Below, piece by piece: positions 14,879 through 22,450 of a stretch of 64,000 bases of DNA. The stretch spans positions 1 to 64,000 of the forward strand of contig NZ_PDWL01000019.1 of assembly GCF_010093185.1 (NCBI RefSeq). The letters are read 5' to 3'. The DNA is from Pseudoxanthomonas jiangsuensis (GTDB taxonomy: Bacteria > Pseudomonadota > Gammaproteobacteria > Xanthomonadales > Xanthomonadaceae). The notes below the pieces were generated by a model, which made no database searches, was not told the origin of the DNA, and worked only from the letters and a program-made list of their open reading frames with translations. Each line of letters begins with the position of its first letter. Positions within the stretch are counted from its first letter, which is position 1. The position numbers and the translations under genes are program-made.

Positions 14879-15487
14879 ATGTTCATAGATAACGCCGCCA
14901 TCCCACCGGTGCCGCGACTTCACTATGCCGATGTCTGCGTAGCTGAAGAGAATCCGTGGCGCAAGGTATTCCATGCGGGAACCGCTGGCACTCCTACGGA
15001 AAATTTCTGCGCACAACGTCTTATCAATGGCGCCACCTATCAGCTCGTAAGACTTGCTAGCCAAACGCACGTCATCGTCGCACTTCCGCAGAGCGATATC
15101 GAGACACTTATTACGCTCATGAAGCCGTCCATGTCGCAACTCGCAGCGGCATTTGGCGTTTCTCGCCAAAGGATCTATGACTGGCGGAATGGCGAAGGCA
15201 TGTCCGTTGCAAATACCGAGCAAATGGCCGCACTACTGGTCGCAGCAAGAATGCTCAGCGAACGAAGCTCCGCCATCGGGAAACTAGCGAACCGCAGGCT
15301 CGTCGGCGGGAATACCTTCTGGGACGTCATCGCGACTGGCGTTTCGCCAGTCGAAGCTGCCAATGCCGCACTTAGGACTATTGAGCGGGATGAAGACGAG
15401 CGCGCCGCTCTAAAGCGCAGCTTGGCGAGTCGAAATGTCGCGCCAAACAAAGATACGCCGCTATTCTCCGCCCATCTGTCGGAGTGA
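14879..15487 (+). CDS. Helix-turn-helix protein of unknown role (regulator or antitoxin-like)
   Basis: Protein of 202 aa. An N-terminal region of about 75 residues without recognisable motifs is followed by an HTH, MSQLAAAFGVSRQRIYDWRN (about residues 83-102), then a helical C-terminus with TFWDVIATGVSPVEAANAAL. It looks like a Xre-like DNA-binding protein, plausibly autoregulating the operon or serving as the DNA-targeting or neutralising partner of the neighbours. Its ATG lies 3 bp after the preceding stop, with GGAG within that gene's end. The composition matches the insert, not the host genome. The function is inferred from the HTH only. Confidence 0.75.
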   Translation: MFIDNAAIPPVPRLHYADVCVAEENPWRKVFHAGTAGTPTENFCAQRLINGATYQLVRLASQTHVIVALPQSDIETLITLMKPSMSQLAAAFGVSRQRIYDWRNGEGMSVANTEQMAALLVAARMLSERSSAIGKLANRRLVGGNTFWDVIATGVSPVEAANAALRTIERDEDERAALKRSLASRNVAPNKDTPLFSAHLSE

Positions 15488-15496
15488 TGCCTGCGA

Positions 15497-16339
15497 ATGG
15501 GCGAGTGGACTCGAAAAACCAAATGGAGACAAGGATCAATTCTCTCCGCCAAAGCAGCGGTTGCTCTCGGTCTCGCCCCAGAAGACGAGGCGAAAAGGCT
15601 TGTCTTCGTCGCCATTTCTCATGATTGTGATATCGCCACTGACAATTTGCGCACAGAGCCCAAGGTCGAATTTTTAGTCGGAAATCACATCGACAAGATC
15701 GATGGCTCTTACACCCGCGCAAAGAATGCACGCACTCTGCATCTGGAATTCTCTAACGGCGAAGGCAAGTTAGCCGCCTCTTTCTCAATACGTGAGCGCG
15801 TTGAGATAGATAAGACCGCATTGGCGGATCATGAGCCCGACGAAGATTGGTCGCACGCGTCTCCGAAGGCAGTCACTACTCTCCGGTGGTGGCTTGCAGC
15901 GAGGTACTTTCGGTCTTCCTTTCCGGATACGTTCGAAGAACACCTCAAGAAAAGCAAACTTGACGAGAAAATTGACAAGCAACTGTCCCCGCACGGAGAG
16001 GCGCTCTACGGAATATTTTTCTTGGTGGACGATGGTGCAGGCGATAACAAAGACGAGGAGCCACACGAGTTGCGAGCGTTTGTCGTCTATGACGATGCCG
16101 AATCGGACGAGGATCAGGTGGCCGCCATAAAAAGGGCCGTTACCGTCATCGCGAGTGCATTCAAGACCAAGTTTTACGACGAATCGACCGCAACCTGGAA
16201 GGGCATAGAGCTTGTGAATTGTGACGCCGTTTCCGACGAAATATTCTCGTTTGCCGACTCTAAGATCTTCAAGCACTGGAGATTAGATCACCGAAGCTTA
16301 GAGGATGATGAGCAGAAGCTCCCAGTGCAGGGCGCGTAG
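15497..16339 (+). CDS. Uncharacterised protein with SHDCD motif
   Basis: Protein of 280 aa, soluble and rich in acidic residues. Notable segments are W-R-Q-G-S-I at residues 10-15, VFVAISHDCDIA near 36-47, RWWLAARYFRSSFPD near 130-144, and an acidic loop (DDGAGDNKDEEP). The His-Asp-Cys-Asp cluster could be a metal or catalytic site, but I do not recognise the family. The gene starts 9 bp after the HTH gene and ends the operon. Codon use matches the insert. A toxin, nuclease or defence effector role is possible but unproven. Confidence 0.72.
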   Translation: MGEWTRKTKWRQGSILSAKAAVALGLAPEDEAKRLVFVAISHDCDIATDNLRTEPKVEFLVGNHIDKIDGSYTRAKNARTLHLEFSNGEGKLAASFSIRERVEIDKTALADHEPDEDWSHASPKAVTTLRWWLAARYFRSSFPDTFEEHLKKSKLDEKIDKQLSPHGEALYGIFFLVDDGAGDNKDEEPHELRAFVVYDDAESDEDQVAAIKRAVTVIASAFKTKFYDESTATWKGIELVNCDAVSDEIFSFADSKIFKHWRLDHRSLEDDEQKLPVQGA

Positions 16340-16815
16340 AGCGAGAGACTTTCAAAGTACCAGCTCCGTGCCGGCCAAGGCTAGCGACAGCGTATCTGAC
16401 GCAAGCATCTACTTCAGCATCAGAGCGCTACCGAGCCTGACCGACTCCACAAAAGATCAAGACCTCCTCGGAGAGCGCATCTTGCACCGCATGCATCTTT
16501 AGGATTGCGAAAAGAGAAGGCATGCCGGAATTCTCAGTTCCGACGCCGATAGCAGAGCCCGCGATCTCTAAGAAACCCTCTCCAACGGGCAGAGCCGGAC
16601 TGGTAAATTGCGTGCCCCACCGCAACTACGAAGCGCTCCCCAGCGGACAGAAGCGGCAGCGGCAAATCCAATAATTTTACCTCTCCGCAACGGATGCGCT
16701 ACGGAATACCCCCACAATTGATCTCGCTCGGGCCGGCCCACCCTTTACGGCGTTAAATCAATAGTCCTTTTTTAAGAAGTATTCTTACGCCACCTTCTTA
16801 CATTAGTAATAGCTA
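16340..16815. other. Right part of the insert without convincing gene
   Basis: About 480 bp of low-GC DNA. Two weak reading frames exist: a 50-codon rightward frame at 16522-16674 with AGAAGG only 1 bp before its ATG, and a 65-codon leftward frame at 16428-16625. Neither resembles a known protein. The last 100 bp is A/T-rich, with a CCTTTTTTAAG stretch near 16767-16777 that may act as terminator or recombination-site flank. Confidence 0.5.
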
Positions 16816-16828
16816 TAGAGCTTGGCCA
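16816..16828. repeat. Right 13-bp direct repeat TAGAGCTTGGCCA (putative att site)
   Basis: Second copy of the 13-mer at 13859-13871, followed by T. On the reverse strand it reads ATGGCCAAGCTCTA, i.e. the expected native tdk start, now detached from the gene. GC-rich host DNA resumes directly after it. Confidence 0.8.
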
Positions 16829-16941
16829 TGGGCGGATTCTAAGCGCGCGGGCCCGCCGCCCGCGCTCCCGGCCCTGATTGCGGCAGGTCCGGCGGCCCTG
16901 GGCCGGCGTTGTAGAATTCCCGGCCGTCCTCCCGCACTGCC

Positions 16942-18921
16942 ATGCACGGTCTCAATCCCCCCCAGCGCGCCGCCGTCCTCCATGCCGAAGGCCCCTTGCT
17001 GGTCCTGGCCGGCGCCGGCAGCGGCAAGACCCGGGTGATCGTCGAGAAGATCGCCCACCTGATCGGCACCCGCCGCTACCCGGCCCGGCGCATCGCCGCG
17101 ATCACCTTCACCAACAAGTCGGCCAAGGAGATGCGCGAGCGCGTGGGCAAGCGGATCAAGGCCGACGATGCCGACGGCCTGACCATCTGCACCTTCCACG
17201 CCCTGGGGCTGAAGTTCCTGCAGATCGAGCACGAGGCCGCCGGGCTGCGCCGCGGCTTTTCGATCTTCGACGCCGACGACAGCGCCGCCCAGGTCAAGGA
17301 CCTGATGCCGGGTGCCAAGCCCGACGCGGTGGACGACGCGAAGAACCTGATCTCACGGGCCAAGAACGCCGGTCTCTGCCCCGAGCAGGCGCTGGCCGCC
17401 GCCCGCTCCACCCGCGAGATGGAGGCGGCGAAACTTTACGCGCGCTATCAGGCGCGGCTGGCCTCGTTCAACGCGGTGGACTTCGACGACCTGATCCGGC
17501 TGCCGGTGCAGATCCTGGAGGAAAGCGCTGAGGTGGTGGCCGCCTGGCGCGAGCGGATCGGCTACCTGCTGGTGGACGAGTGCCAGGACACCAACGACGC
17601 CCAGTACCGGCTGCTCAAGGCGATCGCCGGACCGAAGGGCAACTTCACCTGCGTGGGCGACGACGACCAGAGCATCTACGCCTGGCGCGGCGCCAACCCC
17701 GAGAACCTGCAGCAGATGGAGCGCGACTACCCGGCGCTGCAGGTGGTCAAGCTGGAACAGAACTACCGCTGCTCCAACCGGGTCCTGCGCGCGGCCAACG
17801 CCCTGATCGCGCGCAACCCGCACCAGCACCTGAAGACCCTGTGGAGCGAGCAGGCCGACGGCGAGCGGATCCGGGTGTGGGAGTGCCGCGACAACGAGCA
17901 CGAGGCCGAGAAGGTCGCCGCCGAGATCGCCTTCCTCAACGAGTCCAGACAGGTGCCCTGGAACGAGGTCTGCATCCTGTTCCGCGGCAATCATCAATCG
18001 CGGCCGCTGGAGAAGGCCCTGCAGCTGCTGCGCGTGCCCTACCACCTCACCGGCGGCACCGCGTTCCTGGAGCGCCAGGAGGTGAAGGACGCGCTGTCCT
18101 GGCTGCGGGTGATCGCCAACCCGGAGGACGACGCCGCGTTCCTGCGCGCGGTGCAGTCGCCCAAGCGCGAGGTCGGCGCGACCTCGCTGGCGCGGCTGGC
18201 CGAGCTGGCCGCGAGCAAGCACATGCCGCTGTCGCGCGCGGCGCAGTCGATGGGCGCTTTGCAGCAGCTGACGCCGCGGGCGGCGAATGGACTTGGCGCG
18301 TTCAACGATGCCATCGCCGACCTGCGCGAACACGCCGCGCGGCTGAGCGCGGCCGACCTGGTCCGGCGCCTGGCCGAGAAGTCCGGGCTGCTGGCCGAGC
18401 TGCGCGCGCAGTGCAAGGACGAGGCTTCGTTCCAGCGGCGCAAGGCCAACCTGGACGAGTTGGCCGAATGGTTCGAGGGCGGCCCGCGCGGCGCCAGCGC
18501 CGGCGACCTGGCCGCGCAGCTGGCCCTGCTCTCGCGCAACGACAAGGACGACGGCGGCAACCAGGTACGGCTGATGAGCCTGCATGCGGCCAAGGGCCTG
18601 GAGTTCGGCTACGTGTTCATCGTCGGCTGCGAGGACGGTACCCTGCCGCACGAGGCGGCGCTGGAGGAAGGCTCGCTGGAGGAGGAGCGGCGGCTGATGT
18701 ACGTCGGCATCACCCGGGCCAAGACCCGGCTGTGGCTGAGCTACAGCCGCCAGACCCAGCGCTTCCGCGAGAAGGTGCGGCTCAAGCCCAGCCGCTTCCT
18801 CGACGAGCTGCCGGCGGCGGAACTGCAGCGCGACGGCGCCGACCCGGTGGCCGACGCGGAGCAGAAGAAGGAGCGGGCGAACGCCGGGTTCGCGGCGATC
18901 CACGCCTTGCTGGGGGATTGA
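16942..18921 (+). CDS. rep: ATP-dependent DNA helicase Rep
   Basis: Superfamily 1A 3'-5' helicase of 659 aa, assisting replication fork progression. Motifs appear in order: Q-motif LNPPQRAAV, Walker A AGAGSGKT (about 24-31), Ia TFTNKSAKEM, II VDECQDTN, III GDDDQSIYAWRGA, IV LEQNYRCSNRVL, V MSLHAAKGLEF and VI VGITRAKTRLWLSYS. Length and the GDDDQSIY variant fit Rep better than UvrD. The ATG at 16942 begins MHGLNPPQ, matching the family's N-terminus. It converges with the epimerase gene, with 24 bp between stops. Confidence 0.94.
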   Translation: MHGLNPPQRAAVLHAEGPLLVLAGAGSGKTRVIVEKIAHLIGTRRYPARRIAAITFTNKSAKEMRERVGKRIKADDADGLTICTFHALGLKFLQIEHEAAGLRRGFSIFDADDSAAQVKDLMPGAKPDAVDDAKNLISRAKNAGLCPEQALAAARSTREMEAAKLYARYQARLASFNAVDFDDLIRLPVQILEESAEVVAAWRERIGYLLVDECQDTNDAQYRLLKAIAGPKGNFTCVGDDDQSIYAWRGANPENLQQMERDYPALQVVKLEQNYRCSNRVLRAANALIARNPHQHLKTLWSEQADGERIRVWECRDNEHEAEKVAAEIAFLNESRQVPWNEVCILFRGNHQSRPLEKALQLLRVPYHLTGGTAFLERQEVKDALSWLRVIANPEDDAAFLRAVQSPKREVGATSLARLAELAASKHMPLSRAAQSMGALQQLTPRAANGLGAFNDAIADLREHAARLSAADLVRRLAEKSGLLAELRAQCKDEASFQRRKANLDELAEWFEGGPRGASAGDLAAQLALLSRNDKDDGGNQVRLMSLHAAKGLEFGYVFIVGCEDGTLPHEAALEEGSLEEERRLMYVGITRAKTRLWLSYSRQTQRFREKVRLKPSRFLDELPAAELQRDGADPVADAEQKKERANAGFAAIHALLGD

Positions 18922-18945
18922 GCGTCGGCAACGGGTAAGCCGCTC

Positions 18946-19785
18946 CTACAGGTCCCACTCCATCGTGTACATGACCGTACGTGTCTGCCCCGGTTCCAGC
19001 CGGCAGTCCGGCGACAGGTTGAAGCCGTCCGGCGGCGCGGTCTGCGGTTCGACGCAGGTGGCGAAGGCCGGTTCGTCGTAGACCACCCAGTCGCTGCAGG
19101 CCGAGTCCAGGACGATGCGCTGGCCGCCACGATGGATCTCCACCGGCACGCGGTTGACGAAGCAGTCGTCCCATGGGCCCGGACGCAAGCCGCCCGGCGG
19201 CGAAAGGGTGATGTTGCCGGCATCGCGCGGATACATCGCCTCGGGCCGGAACTCCAGCCGTTCGGGCTTGCGGAACCACGGATGCCAGCCCAGGGTGACC
19301 GGCATCGCCCGCGCACCGGCGGTGACCGATAGTTCCAGGGTCAGCCGGCGACCCTCGATCGCGATCTTCTGCCGGGCTTCGCCGCCGAACGGCCAGCGCG
19401 CATCGGCCGGCAACGCCAGCTCCAGCACCGCATGCCGCGCCGAATGCTCCGACACCCGCCACGGCAATAGATAGCCGACGCCGTGGATCGCGTGCCCGCC
19501 CAGGTTGCGCGGCAGTTCGTACGCCTGGCCGTCGAAGACGAAGCGGCCATCGCGGATGCGCCCGCACCACGGCACCATCGGATAGGAACCCCAGGAGATC
19601 GCCGCGACCGAGTCGTGGTCGCCATGGCCGACCAGCTGCTCGATCCCGTCGCAGCGGATCCGGGCGATGCGCCCGCCTGCTTCCGGCGCGATCTCCACTT
19701 CCAGCCCGTCCCCGGCCAGGGTCAGCAACGGCCCCGGCGCCAGCGGATCGGTCGGGCTGATGCCCGCGAAGCCGTCACTCGCCAT
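18946..19785 (-). CDS. Aldose 1-epimerase (galactose mutarotase-like)
   Basis: Beta-sandwich mutarotase-fold enzyme of 279 aa that interconverts alpha and beta anomers of sugars. Conserved features include the GRI segment, GGHAIHG with the first catalytic His, LGWHPWF with the second, and VEPQTAPPDGFN containing the catalytic Glu. There is no signal peptide, so it acts in the cytoplasm. It is the last gene of the leftward TonB-receptor operon; its start overlaps the GH43 stop by 11 bp. In this setting it probably speeds xylose or arabinose mutarotation before isomerisation, which is inference. Confidence 0.9.
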   Translation of the reverse strand: MASDGFAGISPTDPLAPGPLLTLAGDGLEVEIAPEAGGRIARIRCDGIEQLVGHGDHDSVAAISWGSYPMVPWCGRIRDGRFVFDGQAYELPRNLGGHAIHGVGYLLPWRVSEHSARHAVLELALPADARWPFGGEARQKIAIEGRRLTLELSVTAGARAMPVTLGWHPWFRKPERLEFRPEAMYPRDAGNITLSPPGGLRPGPWDDCFVNRVPVEIHRGGQRIVLDSACSDWVVYDEPAFATCVEPQTAPPDGFNLSPDCRLEPGQTRTVMYTMEWDL

Positions 19786-20794
19786 ACGGGTGCAGGGTGC
19801 GGATGCGGCCGTCGGCCTCGTAGTGCAGTTCGGTCACCTTGACCGAGCGCAGGTGGGTCACGCCGCCGGACAGCAGGGAGTCGTGGTAGTACAGCCACCA
19901 GCGGCCGTCGACCTCGACGATGGAATGGTGGGTGGTCCAGCCGACCACCGGGGTCAGCAGGATGCCCTGGTGCACGAACGGCCCGTAGGGGCTGTCGCCG
20001 ATGGCGTAGCACAGCAGGTGGGTGTTGCCGGTGGAATAGGTGAGGTAGTACCTGCCCTGATAGGCATGCACCCACGGCCCCTCGAAGTAGCGGCGGCCGT
20101 GGTCCCCGGCCAGCAGCGGCTGGCCGGCCTCGTCGGTGATCACCACCTGGCGCGGCGCCTCGGCGAACTGCTTCATGTCCGCGGTGAGGCGGGCGACGAT
20201 CGGGCCCAGGGCCGGCGCATCGTCGGCCGGTTCCTCGTGGGCGGGGTCGTAGCGGTTATCGCGGTACTTCTGCAGCTGTCCGCCCCAGATGCCGCCGAAA
20301 TAGAGGTAGTGCTCGCCGTCGGCGTCGCGGAACACGGCCGGATCGATCGAGTAGCTGCCCGCGATCGGTTCGGGCTCGGGCACGAACGGCCCTTCCGGCC
20401 GGTCGCCCACGGCCACGCCGATCTGGAAGATCCCGTCGGCGCGCTTGGCCGGAAAGTACAGGTAGTAGCGGCCGTCCTTCTCGGCCGCATCCGGGGCCCA
20501 CATCTGGCGGTCGGCCCAGGGCACGTCGTCCACGCTCAGCGCCACGCCGCAGTCGACGGCTTCGCCTTCCGGCGAATCCTGGCGCAGGACGTGGTAGTCG
20601 CGCATCTGGAAGTGGCCGCCGTCGTCGTCGAAGGCCACGCCGCCCTCGACGTCGTGCGAGGGATAGATGTAGACCTTGCCCTCGAACACGTGCGCGGACG
20701 GGTCGGCGGTGTAGATGTGGGTGACCAGCGGCGTGGAGATGGCCGCGGCGGCCAGCGCGTCCAGTTCGGCGCGGGTGTATTCCTGGTCGGCCAT
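19775..20794 (-). CDS. GH43 glycosidase (beta-xylosidase/alpha-arabinofuranosidase)
   Basis: Five-bladed propeller glycosidase of 339 aa. Three acidic residues are identifiable: base Asp31 in TADPSAHVF, the Asp of YSIDPAVF, and acid Glu in YFEGPWVHAY. There is no signal peptide, so it would act on imported xylo- or arabinoxylo-oligosaccharides in the cytoplasm. It lies 34 bp after the sugar symporter gene, which would supply its substrate. Specificity between xyloside and arabinoside cannot be fixed from sequence. The start ATG 20794 gives MADQEYTR. Confidence 0.92.
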   Translation of the reverse strand: MADQEYTRAELDALAAAAISTPLVTHIYTADPSAHVFEGKVYIYPSHDVEGGVAFDDDGGHFQMRDYHVLRQDSPEGEAVDCGVALSVDDVPWADRQMWAPDAAEKDGRYYLYFPAKRADGIFQIGVAVGDRPEGPFVPEPEPIAGSYSIDPAVFRDADGEHYLYFGGIWGGQLQKYRDNRYDPAHEEPADDAPALGPIVARLTADMKQFAEAPRQVVITDEAGQPLLAGDHGRRYFEGPWVHAYQGRYYLTYSTGNTHLLCYAIGDSPYGPFVHQGILLTPVVGWTTHHSIVEVDGRWWLYYHDSLLSGGVTHLRSVKVTELHYEADGRIRTLHPYGE

Positions 20795-20828
20795 GGGCGG
20801 ACTCCGTGTGCGTTCGTGATTTCTGGGG

Positions 20829-22325
20829 TCAGGCCGACTGGCCGGCGCGGCGCGCGGCCAGTTCGCGCTCGATCCGCGATTCCTGGCCCTTGTCGATGCG
20901 GTAGAAGAACAGCAGCGCCACGCACAGCAGGAACGGCAGCGAGCAGTACAGGCTGATCGCCAGGCGGATGCCGGCCACGGTGTCAGGGGTCTGCAGCGCC
21001 TGCCCGGCGACGTAGCCGTAGTGGGCGAGGATGCCGGCGACCAGGGCGCCGCCCACGCTCAGGCCGACCTTCAGCCCGCACAGGATCGCCGAGAAGATGA
21101 TCGCGGTGGCGCGGCGGTTGTTCTTCCACTCCGAGTAGTCGGCCACGTCGGCCACCATCGCCCACAGCAGCGGGATGGTGATGCCGTAGAAGAAGCCGTG
21201 CAGGATCTGCGACAGGAACACGATCCCGATCGCGTCCGGCGGGAACAGGTAAAAGGCCAGCATGAACAGGGTGGACACGAACAGCGCCGCGCCGAACACA
21301 TCGCGCTTGCCGAAGCGGTCGGCCAGGCGCTTGGAGAAGCCGATGCCGACGATCATGAAGATGATGCCGCCGGCGTTGAACAGGCCGAAGGCCGAGGTCG
21401 GCGCATCGTCCGGCCAGCGGAACTCGGTCAGGCCCATGCCGGTGAGCGCGGCGTTCAGCCCGGCGATGAAGCCGTTGAAGCCGATCCGCTCCAGGAACGC
21501 GGCCAGCGCCGGCTCGCTGAGGTAGTACTGGAAGTAGTAGACGTACATGCCACCCTTCAGCGCCAGGGTGGTAAACACCAGGATGGTCAGGGCCAGCATC
21601 ACCAGCCATGGCCGGTTGCCGGCCAGGTCGGCCAGGTCCTGGCGGATCGACGACTTCTGTTCCGGCGCCGGCACCACCCGCTCGCGGGTGGTGAAGAATG
21701 TGATCAGGAAGAACACGGTGCCGACGATGGCGAACAGCATCATCGTGTTGTGGAAGCCGCGCACCTTGTCGCCGTCGCCGAGGATCAGCACCAGCGGCAG
21801 CAGCAGGCCCTGGATGATGAACTGGGCCACCATCACCGCCACGAAGCGGTAGGACGACAGGCTGTTGCGCTGGGCCATGCTGCCGGTGAGCACGCCGCTG
21901 AGGGCCGAGTACGGCAGGTTGTTGGCCGCGTACACCAGCACCAGCAGGGTGTAGGTGGTGGCCGCATAGAAGACCTTGCCGCGCTCGCCCAGATCGGGCG
22001 TGCTGAACGCCAGCAGGGCCAGCACCCCGAACGGCACCGCCGTCCACAGGATCCAGGGCCGGAACTTGCCCCAGCGGGTGCGGGTACGGTCGGCGAGCAG
22101 GGCGATCGTCGGGGTGAACACGAACGCGCCGAGCAGGCCGACCACGAAGATGATCTTGGCCGCCGTCGCCGCCGGCAGGCGGTAGACGTCGGTGTAGAAG
22201 AACGCCAGGAAGGTGACCAGGGTCTGGAAGATCAGGTTGGCGGCCAGGTCGCCCAGGCTGTAGCCGACCTTTTCGCGGACGCTGAGGATTTCGCTGCTGC
22301 TGCTCGTGCTGCTCGTGCTGCTCAT
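20829..22325 (-). CDS. GPH-family sugar:cation symporter (MFS, xyloside-type)
   Basis: Inner-membrane carrier of 498 aa with about 12 hydrophobic helices. The N-terminus EKVGYSLGDLAANLIFQT is diagnostic for the glycoside-pentoside-hexuronide:cation family (MelB, XynB/XynP relatives). It lies between the TonB receptor and a cytoplasmic GH43, so it probably moves xylo-oligosaccharides from periplasm to cytoplasm. Start ATG 22325 is preceded by a Ser/Thr-rich stretch MSSTSSTSSSSE; a longer frame continues upstream through the hairpin region and is not credible. It is separated from the receptor by 125 bp containing a strong hairpin. Confidence 0.93.
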   Translation of the reverse strand: MSSTSSTSSSSEILSVREKVGYSLGDLAANLIFQTLVTFLAFFYTDVYRLPAATAAKIIFVVGLLGAFVFTPTIALLADRTRTRWGKFRPWILWTAVPFGVLALLAFSTPDLGERGKVFYAATTYTLLVLVYAANNLPYSALSGVLTGSMAQRNSLSSYRFVAVMVAQFIIQGLLLPLVLILGDGDKVRGFHNTMMLFAIVGTVFFLITFFTTRERVVPAPEQKSSIRQDLADLAGNRPWLVMLALTILVFTTLALKGGMYVYYFQYYLSEPALAAFLERIGFNGFIAGLNAALTGMGLTEFRWPDDAPTSAFGLFNAGGIIFMIVGIGFSKRLADRFGKRDVFGAALFVSTLFMLAFYLFPPDAIGIVFLSQILHGFFYGITIPLLWAMVADVADYSEWKNNRRATAIIFSAILCGLKVGLSVGGALVAGILAHYGYVAGQALQTPDTVAGIRLAISLYCSLPFLLCVALLFFYRIDKGQESRIERELAARRAGQSA

Positions 22326-22378
22326 GGGACCCCGCCTGGATGTGCTTGGCGCGCGGCCCCGGCGGGGCCGTACACGGA

Positions 22379-22417
22379 CCGCGGCCCGCCCGGCGATGGA
22401 TGCCGGACGGGCCGCGG
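22379..22417. terminator. Intergenic hairpin between TonB receptor and symporter
   Basis: CCGCGGCCCG (22379-22388) pairs with CGGGCCGCGG (22408-22417), with a further CCGGC/GCCGG inside. It has no T-run on the transcribed (leftward) side, so it more likely acts as a processing, stability or attenuation element within the operon than as a full terminator. Confidence 0.55.
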
Positions 22418-22450
22418 GTTTTCCACTATCGGATCGACACGCCTCGGCGA

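Larger units (their letters stand above)
13872..16828. mobile_element. Low-GC insert of about 3 kb at the 5' end of tdk
   Basis: Composition drops sharply from the GC-rich backbone, and A/T-rich runs appear at both ends (TTTTTT near 13895 and 16770). The segment is bounded by 13-bp direct repeats and carries three rightward genes plus about 480 bp of non-coding DNA. No integrase, transposase or clear terminal inverted repeat was found. Restoring the right-hand repeat to tdk would rebuild an ATG-started gene next to GC-rich DNA at 16829, which supports insertion at that point. Movement may have needed a recombinase acting in trans, or one since lost. Confidence 0.7.

Noticed and set aside
16428-16674. 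Two small frames in the right part of the low-GC insert
   Set aside because: No recognisable similarity. The ribosome site is too close (1 bp) for the rightward frame and absent for the other, so they are kept only as a note in the gap entry.
13872-16815. Possible tRNA gene or classic terminal inverted repeats at the insert edges
   Set aside because: I found no tRNA-like cloverleaf at either edge. Comparison of the two ends shows only A/T-rich runs, not a convincing inverted repeat.
18934-18952. Half-REP-like string ending CGCTCCTACAGG after the helicase gene
   Set aside because: Only about 10 bases resemble the arm of the REP element at 1682 and no inverted partner is nearby.
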